Shown here: positions 25,461-34,659 of the stretch, one piece after another
Layout: every line of letters starts with the position of its first letter
Numbering within the stretch: the first letter of the stretch is position 1
Origin: Lachnospiraceae bacterium
GTDB taxonomy: Bacteria > Bacillota > Clostridia > Lachnospirales > Lachnospiraceae
Assembly: GCA_910575005.1 (NCBI GenBank)
Contig: CAJTCL010000021.1
Span: forward strand, 1 to 64,000
DNA: 64,000 bases
Direction: 5' to 3'
Position numbers and translations under genes: made by a program
Notes under the pieces: generated by a model
The model's database searches: none
The model's input: the letters and a program-made list of their open reading frames with translations, nothing else
What the model was told of the DNA's origin: nothing

Positions 25461-25585
25461 TTACCTCCATATATTACTATTAGTAACATTACTATTATAC
25501 GCATTCTGCACTTCAAAGTCAAGTAGACATATGTTTTTTAACAAATGCAAAGCGACAGAGCTTTAACTCTCTGCCGCCATATTAC

Positions 25586-25909
25586 CTATGTGTAAATGAT
25601 TTCCTCGTTCACAATCTCCCTTGCACAAGCCCTTATGTTGTTGAGCCGCCCTGTCCATTCTAAGGCGTTTTCTTCCTTTAGCTGTTCTGTTATGTCCTGT
25701 GCCTGTTTCATGCCCTCTATGAGCCTTTCAAAGCGTTCCTGTGCCTGTCTGTCAATGTCGGCAAAGTAGGCGTTGAGCCTACCGCTTGTGAGAAGATTAA
25801 TGTATGTAACCTTTCGGTACTTCTTCAGATAGTCCAGATGCCGCTGTCCCCATGTGCCTATCGGCTGTTCTTTTTCGGCGGGTAAAGCTATACACGGTAT
25901 TAGATAATC
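25586..25909 (-). pseudogene. tnpV: 3' part of a tnpV gene split by unit B
   Basis: Read from 25909 leftwards it gives DYLIPCIALPAEKEQPIGTW, GQRHLDYLKKYRKVTY, GRLNAYFADIDRQAQERFER and NNIRACAREIVNEEIIYT, then a stop. It is about 80 percent identical to the intact TnpV at 34203-34574 but lacks the first 18 or so residues. These lie at 34660-34725 on the other side of unit B. The break falls in codons for Gly-Asp-Tyr-Leu on both sides. Confidence 0.9.
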
Positions 25910-25977
25910 GCCGCTTTACATGAGTTAAAGACAGTGTTTCGGGGAAGTGCCATAATCGGCACATTCCCCATGCCTAT

Positions 25978-27582
25978 TTAATCAATTTTTCCTACAAAAC
26001 GATAGTAAATCTCAATGTCCCTCACTGTCCTACCGTTCCCGTCTTTCCATGACTGGTGGACTACGATTTTCTCAATCAGTTCATTCAAGAGCGGGGCGGT
26101 AAGCTCGTCAATGGCACTGTATTTCTGGATTAAGTCAATCCAGCGTTTTGCATCGTCCGTTTCCTCTTTCGTTTCTTCAAGCCTTGCAGAGATGGTCTTG
26201 ACCGTTTCATCAAGCTGTTGCTGCTCCGTGCGGTATTTGACGGAGAGCATGGAATAATTTTCTTCGTCAAGAAGCCCTTTTACCCTGTCCTCGTACATCT
26301 TCGCAAAAAGGCTGTTCAGCTCCTGCCTGCGTTTCTGTGCCTTTTTCAGCTCTTTTTCGGCACGGGCATTCTCGGACTGCCGCTGTTTCTCGCTGCCTTG
26401 CAGCAGCCGTTCCAGAATGGCGTCCTCATTCTCTTTTACCGCCATCAGCCAGTATTGTAACCTTCCGAGAACAAACGCATACAAAATCTTGTAAGGCGTG
26501 TAATGGAGCGTGCAGAAGTTCCTGCCATACGCCGCATACTGGGTACAGCGGTAAAAACGCCCCTTGTCCTTTGTGTTTGCCGAGCCGAGCGTCCATCCGC
26601 ATTCCCCGCACCTTATAAGCCCTGCGAATATCTGCGGCTCATCGTCTTTACGGCTCCGTCGCCTTGAATTTACATGCGTCTGCACCAAATCCCACAAATC
26701 CTGCGTGACAATCGGCTCATGCGTATTTTCCACCACGAACCACTCATCCTCGCTATGCTTGATATTCTTTTTGGATTTATAGGACATCTTTGTCAGCTTG
26801 TAATGGACGGTATGCCCAAGGTATATCTGGTTGGCGAGGATATTGCTGACGGTCTGTATGCACCAGCGGTATTTTACTTCTTCAGGCTTCCCCTCAAACA
26901 TGGACGCCTTATACCCGTTCCGTTTATAAAGCCACCATGTTGGGACTGGCACTTTATCTTTGGCGAGGGCGTGGCAGATTTTCTTTGCCCCATACCCATG
27001 TGCCGCAAGCTCAAAAATACGCTCCACAATCCACTTCGTTTCCTCATCAATAATGAGCCTGTTCTTTTCCGTCGGATGCAGCTTATACCCTAAAGGCGTG
27101 ACTGGGGCGATGTATTCCCCATTTTTAAACTTGGCTTTCATCGCATTTTTTACCTTGCGGCTCGTTTCCTTTGCCTGCCATTCGTTGACGATATTCTTGA
27201 ATGGGGCGATGTCGTTGTCCTCCCTTATCGTGTCAACGCCGTCATGGATTGCGATGTACCTTACGCCCTTGCTCGGAAAATAAAGCTCCGTGTACTGCCC
27301 CGTGAGGATATAGTTCCTGCCAAGCCTTGACAAATCCTTTGTGACAACGCAGTTGATTTTCCCGTCCTCTATGTCCTCAATCATGCGTTTGAAGCTTGGT
27401 CTTTCAAAATTTGTACCCGAAAATCCATCGTCCACATACTCGTTAACGACTAAAAATCCCTGTTCATTTGCGTAATCCCTGAGTATTTGTTTCTGCGTGG
27501 AAATGCTTGCGCTTTCCCCTTCCAGCTCGTCATCACGGCTTAAACGCATATATAACGCTGTATTGTATTGCTGCTGTTTCAC
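25978..27582 (-). CDS. large serine recombinase (TnpX-like) of unit B
   Basis: A protein of 534 residues; GTG 27582 lies nine bases after AGGAGG. TALYMRLSRDDELEGESASI holds the catalytic serine; TKDLSRLGRNYILTGQYTEL the arginine helix; a recombinase domain, a zinc ribbon (CGECGWTLGS ... FYRCTQYAAYGRNFC) and a coiled coil follow, ending with a DUF4368-like strand (LNELIEKIVVHQSW). It should catalyse excision and insertion of unit B at GA-containing sites. Its position 69 bases from the border is typical for this family. Confidence 0.9.
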   Translation of the reverse strand: MKQQQYNTALYMRLSRDDELEGESASISTQKQILRDYANEQGFLVVNEYVDDGFSGTNFERPSFKRMIEDIEDGKINCVVTKDLSRLGRNYILTGQYTELYFPSKGVRYIAIHDGVDTIREDNDIAPFKNIVNEWQAKETSRKVKNAMKAKFKNGEYIAPVTPLGYKLHPTEKNRLIIDEETKWIVERIFELAAHGYGAKKICHALAKDKVPVPTWWLYKRNGYKASMFEGKPEEVKYRWCIQTVSNILANQIYLGHTVHYKLTKMSYKSKKNIKHSEDEWFVVENTHEPIVTQDLWDLVQTHVNSRRRSRKDDEPQIFAGLIRCGECGWTLGSANTKDKGRFYRCTQYAAYGRNFCTLHYTPYKILYAFVLGRLQYWLMAVKENEDAILERLLQGSEKQRQSENARAEKELKKAQKRRQELNSLFAKMYEDRVKGLLDEENYSMLSVKYRTEQQQLDETVKTISARLEETKEETDDAKRWIDLIQKYSAIDELTAPLLNELIEKIVVHQSWKDGNGRTVRDIEIYYRFVGKID

Positions 27583-27690
27583 TTGTTTTAACCTCCTGTC
27601 TTTGGAAACAGCCCGCCACAATACACTGCTTGCATGAATCTATTATAGCATGGGGCAGGCCGTTTTTCCATCATTGCAACAATATTCTTC

Positions 27691-27906
27691 TTATGGTTTT
27701 TTCATCTCGTACCGCATGACATTCTCCGCAAGCGTTTCCACGGTCTGTTTTTTCCCGCTGAAATGCTCTGTAAGATGGACAATGTTTTTGCCGCAGACAA
27801 AAGAAGTCTGCCCATCCTTTTCTATGAAATACCCTGTTGGGATTCCTTTCTCTTTTGGCTGGATTCCTGACTTAATTATTCTGTCAAATAGCTGTTTTAC
27901 CGTAAT
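27691..27906 (-). CDS. tnpW: TnpW-type transposon protein with apparent ATT start
   Basis: A protein of 71 residues, TVKQLFDRIIKSGIQPKEKG, then PTGYFIEKDGQTSFVCGKNI and VHLTEHFSGKKQTVETLAEN. This matches TnpW-type proteins of Tn4451-like elements. There is no ATG, GTG or TTG near the expected start; the codon in place after AGGAGGGAGGAATC is ATT (27906-27904), which would be a rare start. The first codons overlap the relaxase stop. It lies between relaxase and recombinase, as in unit A. The role of TnpW is unknown. Confidence 0.65.
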   Translation of the reverse strand: MTVKQLFDRIIKSGIQPKEKGIPTGYFIEKDGQTSFVCGKNIVHLTEHFSGKKQTVETLAENVMRYEMKKP

Positions 27907-29261
27907 GATTCCTCCCTCCTGCGGTCTGTTTTAACTGGCTGTTTCTGTTGGTTTAACCGCTGGTTTTCAATCGTATCGTGGATTTGGTCTAAGCAGTTGT
28001 CGATATGGGCAGAGCGTTTTTCAATCCCGTCTGCATATTTCAGCCGTTTCCTAAGCTCTGTTATCTGCTCCGTCACGCCCTGCTTTTCGGCTCGGAGTGT
28101 TTCTTTTTCGGCTGGTGTGGCACGGCGTACCTTGTTCCGCAAGTGCTGGCGGTAGTCAATCAGTTTATTCATTTCGGTCTGGTTTTTCTCCCTGTCGGCG
28201 TGTAAGTCGGAAAGGGTAGAGATGTTATGCTTTGACATATACCTTACCTGTGCGGTAATCTCGTCCAGTTTCCGAAGCTCCTCTTTCATCAGCGGGCTTG
28301 CCGGCTTGTAGTCTGTGCCTTTGGGGAATATCCCCAGCTGATAGCACCAGTGGTAATACAACGCTAAAATCCCTGTGGTTTTCTGATGCGGTTTCCATGC
28401 GTTTTTATACTGCTCTGGCATATGCGGGGAGTAGGAAATCCTTGCTTTGTAGTTTCCATATCGGGAAGCCCCGCCTAAACATGACCGTATGAAATCGGGA
28501 GTCAGCCGTTCGTCAAGCGTGTCTAACCTTGTGAAATGCCTGTACTGCGGCAGCTTCATTTTCCAATGGCTGCCCGAAAAATCAATCTCATATCCTTTAT
28601 CGGTAAGGTATTTCATCATGTGCTGTAAATCCCTGCTCCCGTTGATTGCTTCCCTTAAATCCTCCCGATAGACGTTGTACCGTGTCGGCTTTCCGCTTTT
28701 TTCGTCCAGATACAGCGGTCTTGCAGGGGCTTTCTTGGGGTTTTCAATCACCGATAAACTGTACTCTCGGCATAAGCGGTCGGACACCTCCCTTAGCCGT
28801 TTCTGTTCGGATTTTGAGTAATTATATTTGCTCCCATCCAGATAAGAAACGGAGTTAAAACAGAAATGATTATGGAGATGTCCTTTGTCAAGGTGGGTGG
28901 CAACGATTATCTGGTATTTATCGCCCCACATTTCCCTTGCCAGTTTTAATCCGATTTCGTGGCACTGTTCGGGCGTTACCTCGTCTGGCTTGAAGCTCTG
29001 GTAGCCGTGCCATGCGATATATCCGCCTGTCTTTTGGTACTGCTTCTTTGTCAAAATCATCTGCTGTAATGCGGTTTCTTTCAAACAGTTGATAGCGGAA
29101 ACATACTCGCCCTCATTTGTTTTTGACGGATTTTTCACATAGGAGAACACGTCAAAGAAGTCCTGCATATCTTCATTCGGCACGGTCTTTTCTGGATTTT
29201 CTATATAGTCAATCACGTCTTTTATGCTCCCTTTGACATGCCATAGGCTCGTTACCGCCAT
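27897..29261 (-). CDS. MOB-P-type relaxase of unit B
   Basis: A protein of 454 residues. MAVTSLWHVKGSIKDVIDYI, AWHGYQSFKPDEVTPEQCHE and THLDKGHLHNHFCFNSVSY (H123, H130, H132) give the same relaxase signature as the unit A protein. The C-terminal part is coiled coil (LRNKVRRATPAEKETLRAEK). It nicks oriT for mobilisation. It starts one base after the mobC stop and overlaps the start of tnpW. All motifs are intact. Confidence 0.9.
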   Translation of the reverse strand: MAVTSLWHVKGSIKDVIDYIENPEKTVPNEDMQDFFDVFSYVKNPSKTNEGEYVSAINCLKETALQQMILTKKQYQKTGGYIAWHGYQSFKPDEVTPEQCHEIGLKLAREMWGDKYQIIVATHLDKGHLHNHFCFNSVSYLDGSKYNYSKSEQKRLREVSDRLCREYSLSVIENPKKAPARPLYLDEKSGKPTRYNVYREDLREAINGSRDLQHMMKYLTDKGYEIDFSGSHWKMKLPQYRHFTRLDTLDERLTPDFIRSCLGGASRYGNYKARISYSPHMPEQYKNAWKPHQKTTGILALYYHWCYQLGIFPKGTDYKPASPLMKEELRKLDEITAQVRYMSKHNISTLSDLHADREKNQTEMNKLIDYRQHLRNKVRRATPAEKETLRAEKQGVTEQITELRKRLKYADGIEKRSAHIDNCLDQIHDTIENQRLNQQKQPVKTDRRREESLR

Positions 29262-29262
29262 A

Positions 29263-29619
29263 TCAGACCGCCCCCTGTTCTGTCAATTCTTCTATGCTGA
29301 ACCGTTGTGGGAGAGTTGTTTTCTGTTGCAGTTCTAAGATAAAATCCTCAATCTCCTTACAGATTTCAGTGGCGGTTGGATAGTATGGGACACACTTTTT
29401 GAAAGCGTCATGCACTTCATAGAGCTTGTTTAACAGTTCCCAAAACTCGGTTTTTGGCTTCGGCTGCGGGGCGTTTCCCTTGCATAACTGGCGCATAAAT
29501 TCGGCAGCGGACAGACCGCAAGCGGCGGCGCACTGCTTTAATTTTTCATGTTCTCCCTCGTTCAATCGGACGGTAATCGGGACATTCCGCACGCCCTTTT
29601 CTGATTTTTCTTTGCTCAT
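29263..29619 (-). CDS. mobC: MobC-like relaxosome accessory protein
   Basis: A protein of 118 residues. VPITVRLNEGEHEKLKQCAA and GLSAAEFMRQLCKG form a ribbon-helix-helix MobC module, followed by a helical tail (FWELLNKLYEVHDAFKKCVP). ATG 29619 follows a GGAGGATTAAGGAA site. It is immediately upstream of the relaxase and should bind the adjacent oriT. It parallels the unit A copy. Confidence 0.85.
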   Translation of the reverse strand: MSKEKSEKGVRNVPITVRLNEGEHEKLKQCAAACGLSAAEFMRQLCKGNAPQPKPKTEFWELLNKLYEVHDAFKKCVPYYPTATEICKEIEDFILELQQKTTLPQRFSIEELTEQGAV

Positions 29620-29699
29620 TTTCCTTAATCCTCCAGTCTTAAATTCCTTTCTTCGGGGTATTCAGGGGCTGTCCCCTGAGTTAGTCCATGCCTGCAAGC

Positions 29700-30110
29700 G
29701 GCATGGATTGGGATTGTGGCTGACACAATCCGATGCTCGCTATCTCTGTGGACAATGCCACAGAGCATTTTTCCTGTGCAGCGGTATTCTTAACGCCTGT
29801 CTTACCCTCCGAAAAGAAAATCCTATGTCCCTGCACCTCCGTTCTGGATTTGATTTCTCTTGACTTTTGGATAAATGAAAAAGCCGCCACACCGCACCAC
29901 GAATGACAGGAGTGTTTTCTCCTGCTCGGATTCGCAATGCTATGTAACGGCTTTGAAATTCAAAACCATGCTGCCATACACCAGCCGAAAAGGGCAGCAT
30001 AAATTCGGCAGCGGTCAGCCTTGTCCATTGGCTGACATTCCGTTCTTCCATCTATGTGCTATTTCATTTTCAATCTTCCAATTCCCTCACGGGTATTTCA
30101 GAATATCATA
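29700..30110. other. candidate oriT/control region of unit B
   Basis: Upstream of mobC are three perfect inverted repeats: GGATTGTG-5-CACAATCC (29711-29731), CTCTGTGG-6-CCACAGAG (29744-29765) and GTCAGCC-9-GGCTGAC (30014-30036). Further hairpins lie around 29910-29935 and 29970-30000. No gene is supported here. This is the expected place for oriT and the mob promoter, but the nick site is not identified. Confidence 0.55.
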
Positions 30111-30252
30111 GCGGCTGTACCCATGTCAAGATTTTGGGCAAACTTTTTAGTATTCCCTGTGGACAGGAATTATATACATCAATTTTATAATTTGGCGGGG
30201 GAATTTTATCCCCCACCCAATAGCCCGTCAAAAAGCTGTCTTTATTAGTTGG

Positions 30253-30678
30253 TTATAAAATCTTCCGCAACTTTTTCCGCAGATGGTCTAATCGTGCATA
30301 AATAGCCCCTGTTGTCAATCCAACAAGCGGTGCAATTTCCTTTGTGGAATAGCCCTGCATTTTCAGCAGGATGATTTGCAGGGTACGCCTGTCCACCGTA
30401 AGCAATGCCCGATACAGAGTTTCGTCCTCAATCTCATCCAGTAAATCAGCAACGGTCTTTACCTCGGCATTCCGCTCCCTGTCTGCCATTCCCTCAAGGT
30501 ATTCGCCAAAGTCGCTTGTCCAATGGTAAAACCGCCTGTTGGAATTGAAGTCTGCCCTGTCGTCTGTGCGGATTTGTTCAATGGTGGTTTCATCAACTCC
30601 ATGCTCCCGTAATATTTTTTCCTCGGCTTCTTTCCAGATAAGCCATTTCCTGTTCTCCCGTCCGTTGTTGTATGCCAT
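30253..30678 (-). CDS. sigma-70 region 4-like regulator of integrative elements
   Basis: A protein of 141 residues with ATG 30678 after TGGAGGAAAAAAGA. The N-terminus NNGRENRKWLIWKEAEEKIL and NSNRRFYHW match the paralogue at 14877-15305. The C-terminus LQIILLKMQGYSTKEIAPLV plus TTGAIYARLDHLRKKLRK is a sigma region 4 helix-turn-helix. The upstream leader (30679-30840) also matches that of the paralogue, with the stretch GACAAAAGAAAAACCGCAAA in common, suggesting conserved regulation of both copies. Whether it serves unit B or an older host element is not clear. Confidence 0.75.
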   Translation of the reverse strand: MAYNNGRENRKWLIWKEAEEKILREHGVDETTIEQIRTDDRADFNSNRRFYHWTSDFGEYLEGMADRERNAEVKTVADLLDEIEDETLYRALLTVDRRTLQIILLKMQGYSTKEIAPLVGLTTGAIYARLDHLRKKLRKIL

Positions 30679-31002
30679 TCTTTTTTCCTCCAATCTGAAA
30701 TTTTTGAAAATGCTAAAAACCAGATTGGATAGGAGGCGAACGGCAGCCAACAGCAGAAACAGCCCTGCGGCACATTCCGATAAAAAACGACAAAAGAAAA
30801 ACCGCAAAGGCTCGGTGACCTCTACGGTTATAGGAGATACATATTCTGTTAAGTGGAGATTATACTTCTGGTTGCATGGCAAGAAGTAGCGTTGCATGGG
30901 CAGGGATTTTTTTAACTGGCTTCCTGCTATTCCCCGATATGCTATGTACGGATAAATTCTGTGTTGCATGAGCAGATAGATTACCGCCCGAAAAAAGAAC
31001 AT

Positions 31003-31040
31003 AAAAAACCCTCCAAACTTCAAAAACAGGTCTGGAGAGT
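31003..31040 (-). terminator. terminator after the MATE gene
   Basis: On the minus strand TCTCCAGAC (from 31040) pairs with the later TTTGGAGGG, and is followed by TTTTTTATG. It lies about 225 bases beyond the MATE stop. The stretch 31041-31264 has no supported gene. Confidence 0.55.
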
Positions 31041-31264
31041 GTCTGTTAAGTTTTTTAGGGCATAGCAATACCGCCCACCACACGCCGTTTTTTTATATGG
31101 TGAACATCCATGCTATGAATGAAATGCAGGCAATAAGCAATAGCTATCCATCTTCTTTTTATCCTCAACACAAATTTGTTTTTTTGCAGATAGCTGTTGC
31201 TTAAATTGCCACATTAATTTTTTATCCATTGATTCAAGTTTGGTAAAATTCTTTATGTATATTT

Positions 31265-32590
31265 TTATTGTTTTTCTTTTTTGCTGACATGATAAAAATA
31301 AATTGCGCGGATTAATAGCCCTCCAAACCAGCCGATTGGAGCGGCTATCCAAATTCCATTATAACCAAGCTTTGTGCCAGACAAAATAATAGCGACAGGC
31401 ACTTGAAGACAGCACAGGGAACATATGGAAGCAATCATCGGCACAAATGATTTTCCATACCCCAAAAGCAATCCGTTTAATACCTGCATGGCTGCAAAGA
31501 TAATATAAAAAGCAGGCACAATCTTCAGATAGCTGTTGCCAATATCTAAAACAGACGTATCCCTATTGAATATTGATATAAATACAGACGGAAACAATAC
31601 AATGACAACAGAAATACACGCTGATACTGCAATCCCCATAACCAATGCGTATTTCCCGCCTTTCAATACCCTGTCTTTCCTTTTTGCCCCTAAATTCTGG
31701 GCAGTAAAATTAGTCATAGCCTGCCCTAAGTTCAAGGCGGGCATTTCTGCAAAAGCATCTACCTTAGATGCGGCAGTATATGCCGCCATGCAATCCGTGC
31801 CAAACCCATTAATCAGAAACTGCAATGACATAAATCCCACACTCACAAATACTTGCTGTATCATGGCGGGCGTACCTATCTTCAAGCTCTTTTTTAATTC
31901 TGCCTTGTCAAACTGTAAATGCAATACATTAATAAACAAGCTGCGATAATGTATTTTCATATATACCATACAAACGATAAATGACAAAAGCTGCGATAAC
32001 ACAGTCGCAAATGCCGCCCCTGCCACACCCATTCCGAATGCCTTAATGAACAATATATCAAGCACAATATTCAGAAGCGCTGCCACTATCAGAATATATG
32101 TAGGTGTTTTTGAATCCCCCATCCCGCGAAGAATATTTGTAAGCGCGTTATATGCAAACGTGGGGATAACGCCGATAAACATAATTTTAAGATATATGTC
32201 AGCCGCTTCAAGCAAAGCGGACGGCACTCGGAAGACAAGCAGAATCTGATAGGAAAAACATATGCCCAAAGCAGCAATTATCAAACTGAGGCAAAAGCAG
32301 AAAGCAAATCCCGTATCCATAACTTTTTTCGCAGATTCCATGTCCTTACTGCCAAAATAACGTGAAACCAATATGCTTGCCCCCATTGAAATGCCCATAG
32401 AAAGGGCAATCAGCAGATAGTGTATCTGAAAACTGAACCCTACCGCCGCCAGACATTCTTTCCCCAAAAAATTACCTACAATAACCGTATCCGCAAGATT
32501 ATATAGTTGCTGGAATAGATTGCCGACCAAAATTGGCAGTGAAAATAAAAATATTGTCTTTAACTCATGTTCTCTCGTTAAATCCTTCAT
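31265..32590 (-). CDS. MATE-family multidrug/Na+ antiporter
   Basis: A protein of 441 residues with twelve hydrophobic segments. The start TIFLFSLPILVGNLFQQLYN, LADTVIVGNFLGKECLAAVG and SMGASILVSRYFGSKD are strongly typical of MATE exporters; the second half repeats the pattern (APIGWFGGLLIRAIYF near the end). It uses a cation gradient to expel organic cations or drugs from the cytosol. It is cargo of unit B, divergently oriented to a MocR-type regulator with a shared palindromic operator region. The substrate is unknown. Confidence 0.9.
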   Translation of the reverse strand: MKDLTREHELKTIFLFSLPILVGNLFQQLYNLADTVIVGNFLGKECLAAVGFSFQIHYLLIALSMGISMGASILVSRYFGSKDMESAKKVMDTGFAFCFCLSLIIAALGICFSYQILLVFRVPSALLEAADIYLKIMFIGVIPTFAYNALTNILRGMGDSKTPTYILIVAALLNIVLDILFIKAFGMGVAGAAFATVLSQLLSFIVCMVYMKIHYRSLFINVLHLQFDKAELKKSLKIGTPAMIQQVFVSVGFMSLQFLINGFGTDCMAAYTAASKVDAFAEMPALNLGQAMTNFTAQNLGAKRKDRVLKGGKYALVMGIAVSACISVVIVLFPSVFISIFNRDTSVLDIGNSYLKIVPAFYIIFAAMQVLNGLLLGYGKSFVPMIASICSLCCLQVPVAIILSGTKLGYNGIWIAAPIGWFGGLLIRAIYFYHVSKKEKQ

Positions 32591-32657
32591 TTCGTAACCT
32601 CTTTCCTACTAAAATAAAATTTATTCCTTTTTGTTGCATGGTATTGTTTGCACACAA

Positions 32658-32717
32658 TACATACAATATAGATTATATTCTTGACTTTGTATGTTTTCAA
32701 TGCTAATATTGTATGTA
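32658..32717 (+). promoter_or_regulatory. MocR promoter with 12-bp inverted repeat operator
   Basis: TTGACT (32681-32686) and TAATAT (32704-32709), 17 bases apart, form a near-consensus promoter for the MocR gene. The perfect inverted repeat TACATACAATAT (32658-32669) and ATATTGTATGTA (32706-32717) brackets it, the right half covering the -10. The half-sites are 48 bases apart centre to centre. This fits binding of a MocR dimer at two sites, controlling itself and the divergent MATE gene. Confidence 0.7.
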
Positions 32718-32746
32718 AGACAATTTTGAGCAGGGAGGGAAAAAGC

Positions 32747-34150
32747 TTGCCAGTTAATTCTTTTGAAAATTACCCAATGCCATGGATACCCGATAAAGAA
32801 AAATTAAAATCACCAATTTATATATCTATTGCGGAACTTTTGGAACAGGACATCCAAAGCGGCAAACTGGCTGGAAATACAAAACTGCCGCCCCAAAGGG
32901 AATTAGCAGACTTTCTTGATTTGAACCTAAGCACAATAACCCGTGCATTCAAGATTTGTGAAAATAAGGGGCTAATCTATGCCAATATAGGGCAAGGCAC
33001 ATTTGTATCCCCAAATGCCGCCATCCCTTTTTTACATAAGGCAAATAACGGGTGCGTAGAACTGGGCATAATCAGACCTTTTTACCAGTATAATAAGATT
33101 GTCGCTGATATTGCGCAAAAAACCATACAACGCAATACTTCCCAGTATCTTTTTGAATTTGACAGCATATCGGAATCTTACAAGCACAAACAGACCGCCA
33201 TAAAATGGCTGAAATCTTTCCATATAGAAACAGAGCCTGAAAACATCATGCTGACGGCAGGAACTCAAAATGCCCTGACGATTGTATTTTTGGCTCTTTT
33301 CCACTCTGGAGATAAAATCCTAACTGATTCTTACACTTATTCCAATTTTATCGGCTTAGCCAGACAGTTAAATGTCCAGTTGATATCAGTAGCCGCAGAT
33401 GAGGATGGAATGATACCCGACCTAGTGGAAAAGCAGTGCAGGATAATGGATATAAAAGGAATCTTCCTAATGCCGTCCTGCAATAATCCGACAGGAACTG
33501 TCATGTCAATGGAACGAAAAAGGAAAATTGCCAGCCTCATACAGCAATACCATCTGATTTTAATGGAAGATGACGCTTATGGATTTATTGCAAATGATAC
33601 AGGAGAACCGATTCAGACATTGATACCAGATAATACCATTTACCTGCACAGCCTGTCAAAATCACTTTCAGCAGGCTTAAGATGCGCATATATGGTTATC
33701 CCTGATTGCTTAAGACAAACCTTTCTTGAAACGGCTAATAATGTAAATTTGAAAATACCGCTGCTTAACGCAGAAATTATAAGCGAATTAATTGCAAGCG
33801 GCAATGCAGGCAGAATCATAGGGCAGAAAAAAAGACAGGCAAAAGAACGGAACAGGATATATAAAAAATACTTTCCAGACAGCATCTGCCCGAATGAATA
33901 CAGCTTCTTCCAATGGCTGCCCCTGCCTGCCCATTATAACGGTTATCAGTTGGAAATGCAGGCAACAGACAATGGCATTCATATCTTCTGTTCTGACCGT
34001 TTTACCGTTGGCAAAGCTGAATCCACAGCTATAAGAATTGCAACCTGTTCCCCTGATTCCTTACAACAATTGGAAACAGGACTGAAAACCCTAAAACATT
34101 TGCTGGATAAGAATCAGCAATATATTTCACAAGCTAATTTCATAATATAG
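32747..34150 (+). CDS. MocR-type regulator (GntR helix-turn-helix fused to PLP aminotransferase fold)
   Basis: A protein of 467 residues starting at TTG 32747, seven bases after GGGAGGG. The N-terminal winged helix has SPIYISIAELLEQDIQSGKL, PPQRELADFLDLNLSTITRA and a GQGTFV end. The rest is a fold-type I aminotransferase: TAGTQNALTIVFLALFHSG, MPSCNNPTGTVMSMERKRKI, and the PLP lysine near residue 305 in LHSLSKSLSAGLRCAY. MocR proteins sense PLP-linked ligands rather than catalyse transamination. Next to an exporter it probably controls efflux. Confidence 0.85.
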   Translation: MPVNSFENYPMPWIPDKEKLKSPIYISIAELLEQDIQSGKLAGNTKLPPQRELADFLDLNLSTITRAFKICENKGLIYANIGQGTFVSPNAAIPFLHKANNGCVELGIIRPFYQYNKIVADIAQKTIQRNTSQYLFEFDSISESYKHKQTAIKWLKSFHIETEPENIMLTAGTQNALTIVFLALFHSGDKILTDSYTYSNFIGLARQLNVQLISVAADEDGMIPDLVEKQCRIMDIKGIFLMPSCNNPTGTVMSMERKRKIASLIQQYHLILMEDDAYGFIANDTGEPIQTLIPDNTIYLHSLSKSLSAGLRCAYMVIPDCLRQTFLETANNVNLKIPLLNAEIISELIASGNAGRIIGQKKRQAKERNRIYKKYFPDSICPNEYSFFQWLPLPAHYNGYQLEMQATDNGIHIFCSDRFTVGKAESTAIRIATCSPDSLQQLETGLKTLKHLLDKNQQYISQANFII

Positions 34151-34202
34151 TTACTCCATTTGAAAGGCGGCAAAGAATTATATTCCCTGCCGCCAATTCT
34201 GA

Positions 34203-34574
34203 TTATATAAAAATAATTTCTCCGTTCACAATTTCCCTCGCACAAGCCCTTATATTATTTATTTTGCCTGTCCACTCTATGGCATTTTCTTCCTTTAGCC
34301 GTTCCGTTATGTCCTGTGCCTGTTTCATGCTCTCTATAAGCCTTTCAAAGCGTTCCTGCGCCTGCCTGTCAATGACGGCTAGATAGGAGTTCAGTCTGCC
34401 ACTTGTGAGAAGATTGGTGTATGTAACCTTGTGGTACTGTTTCAGATAATCCTGATGCCGCTGTCCCCATGTGCCTATCGGCTGTTCTTCTTCGTTGGGT
34501 AATATTAAATCTGGAATAAGATACCCATTTTCTTCGTGATATGTGCCGCCTAACTGTTCAAATATTGACTTCAT
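34203..34574 (-). CDS. tnpV: TnpV transposon protein (intact)
   Basis: A protein of 123 residues, starting at ATG 34574 nine bases after AAGGAG. It reads KSIFEQLGGTYHEENGYLIP, then EEQPIGTWGQRHQDYLKQYH and NIRACAREIVNGEIIFI. This is the TnpV family found in Tn4451-like units; the function is not established. It forms the right end of unit B. Two further copies, one decayed (15.7 kb) and one split (25.6 and 34.7 kb), allow comparison. Confidence 0.8.
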   Translation of the reverse strand: MKSIFEQLGGTYHEENGYLIPDLILPNEEEQPIGTWGQRHQDYLKQYHKVTYTNLLTSGRLNSYLAVIDRQAQERFERLIESMKQAQDITERLKEENAIEWTGKINNIRACAREIVNGEIIFI

Positions 34575-34659
34575 ATGCAAAAACTCCTTTTCTGTATGGT
34601 TTGGTTTCTGCGGGGCATCTGCAAGCAATGTGTCAGCAGGCTGTATGTATATACTATCT

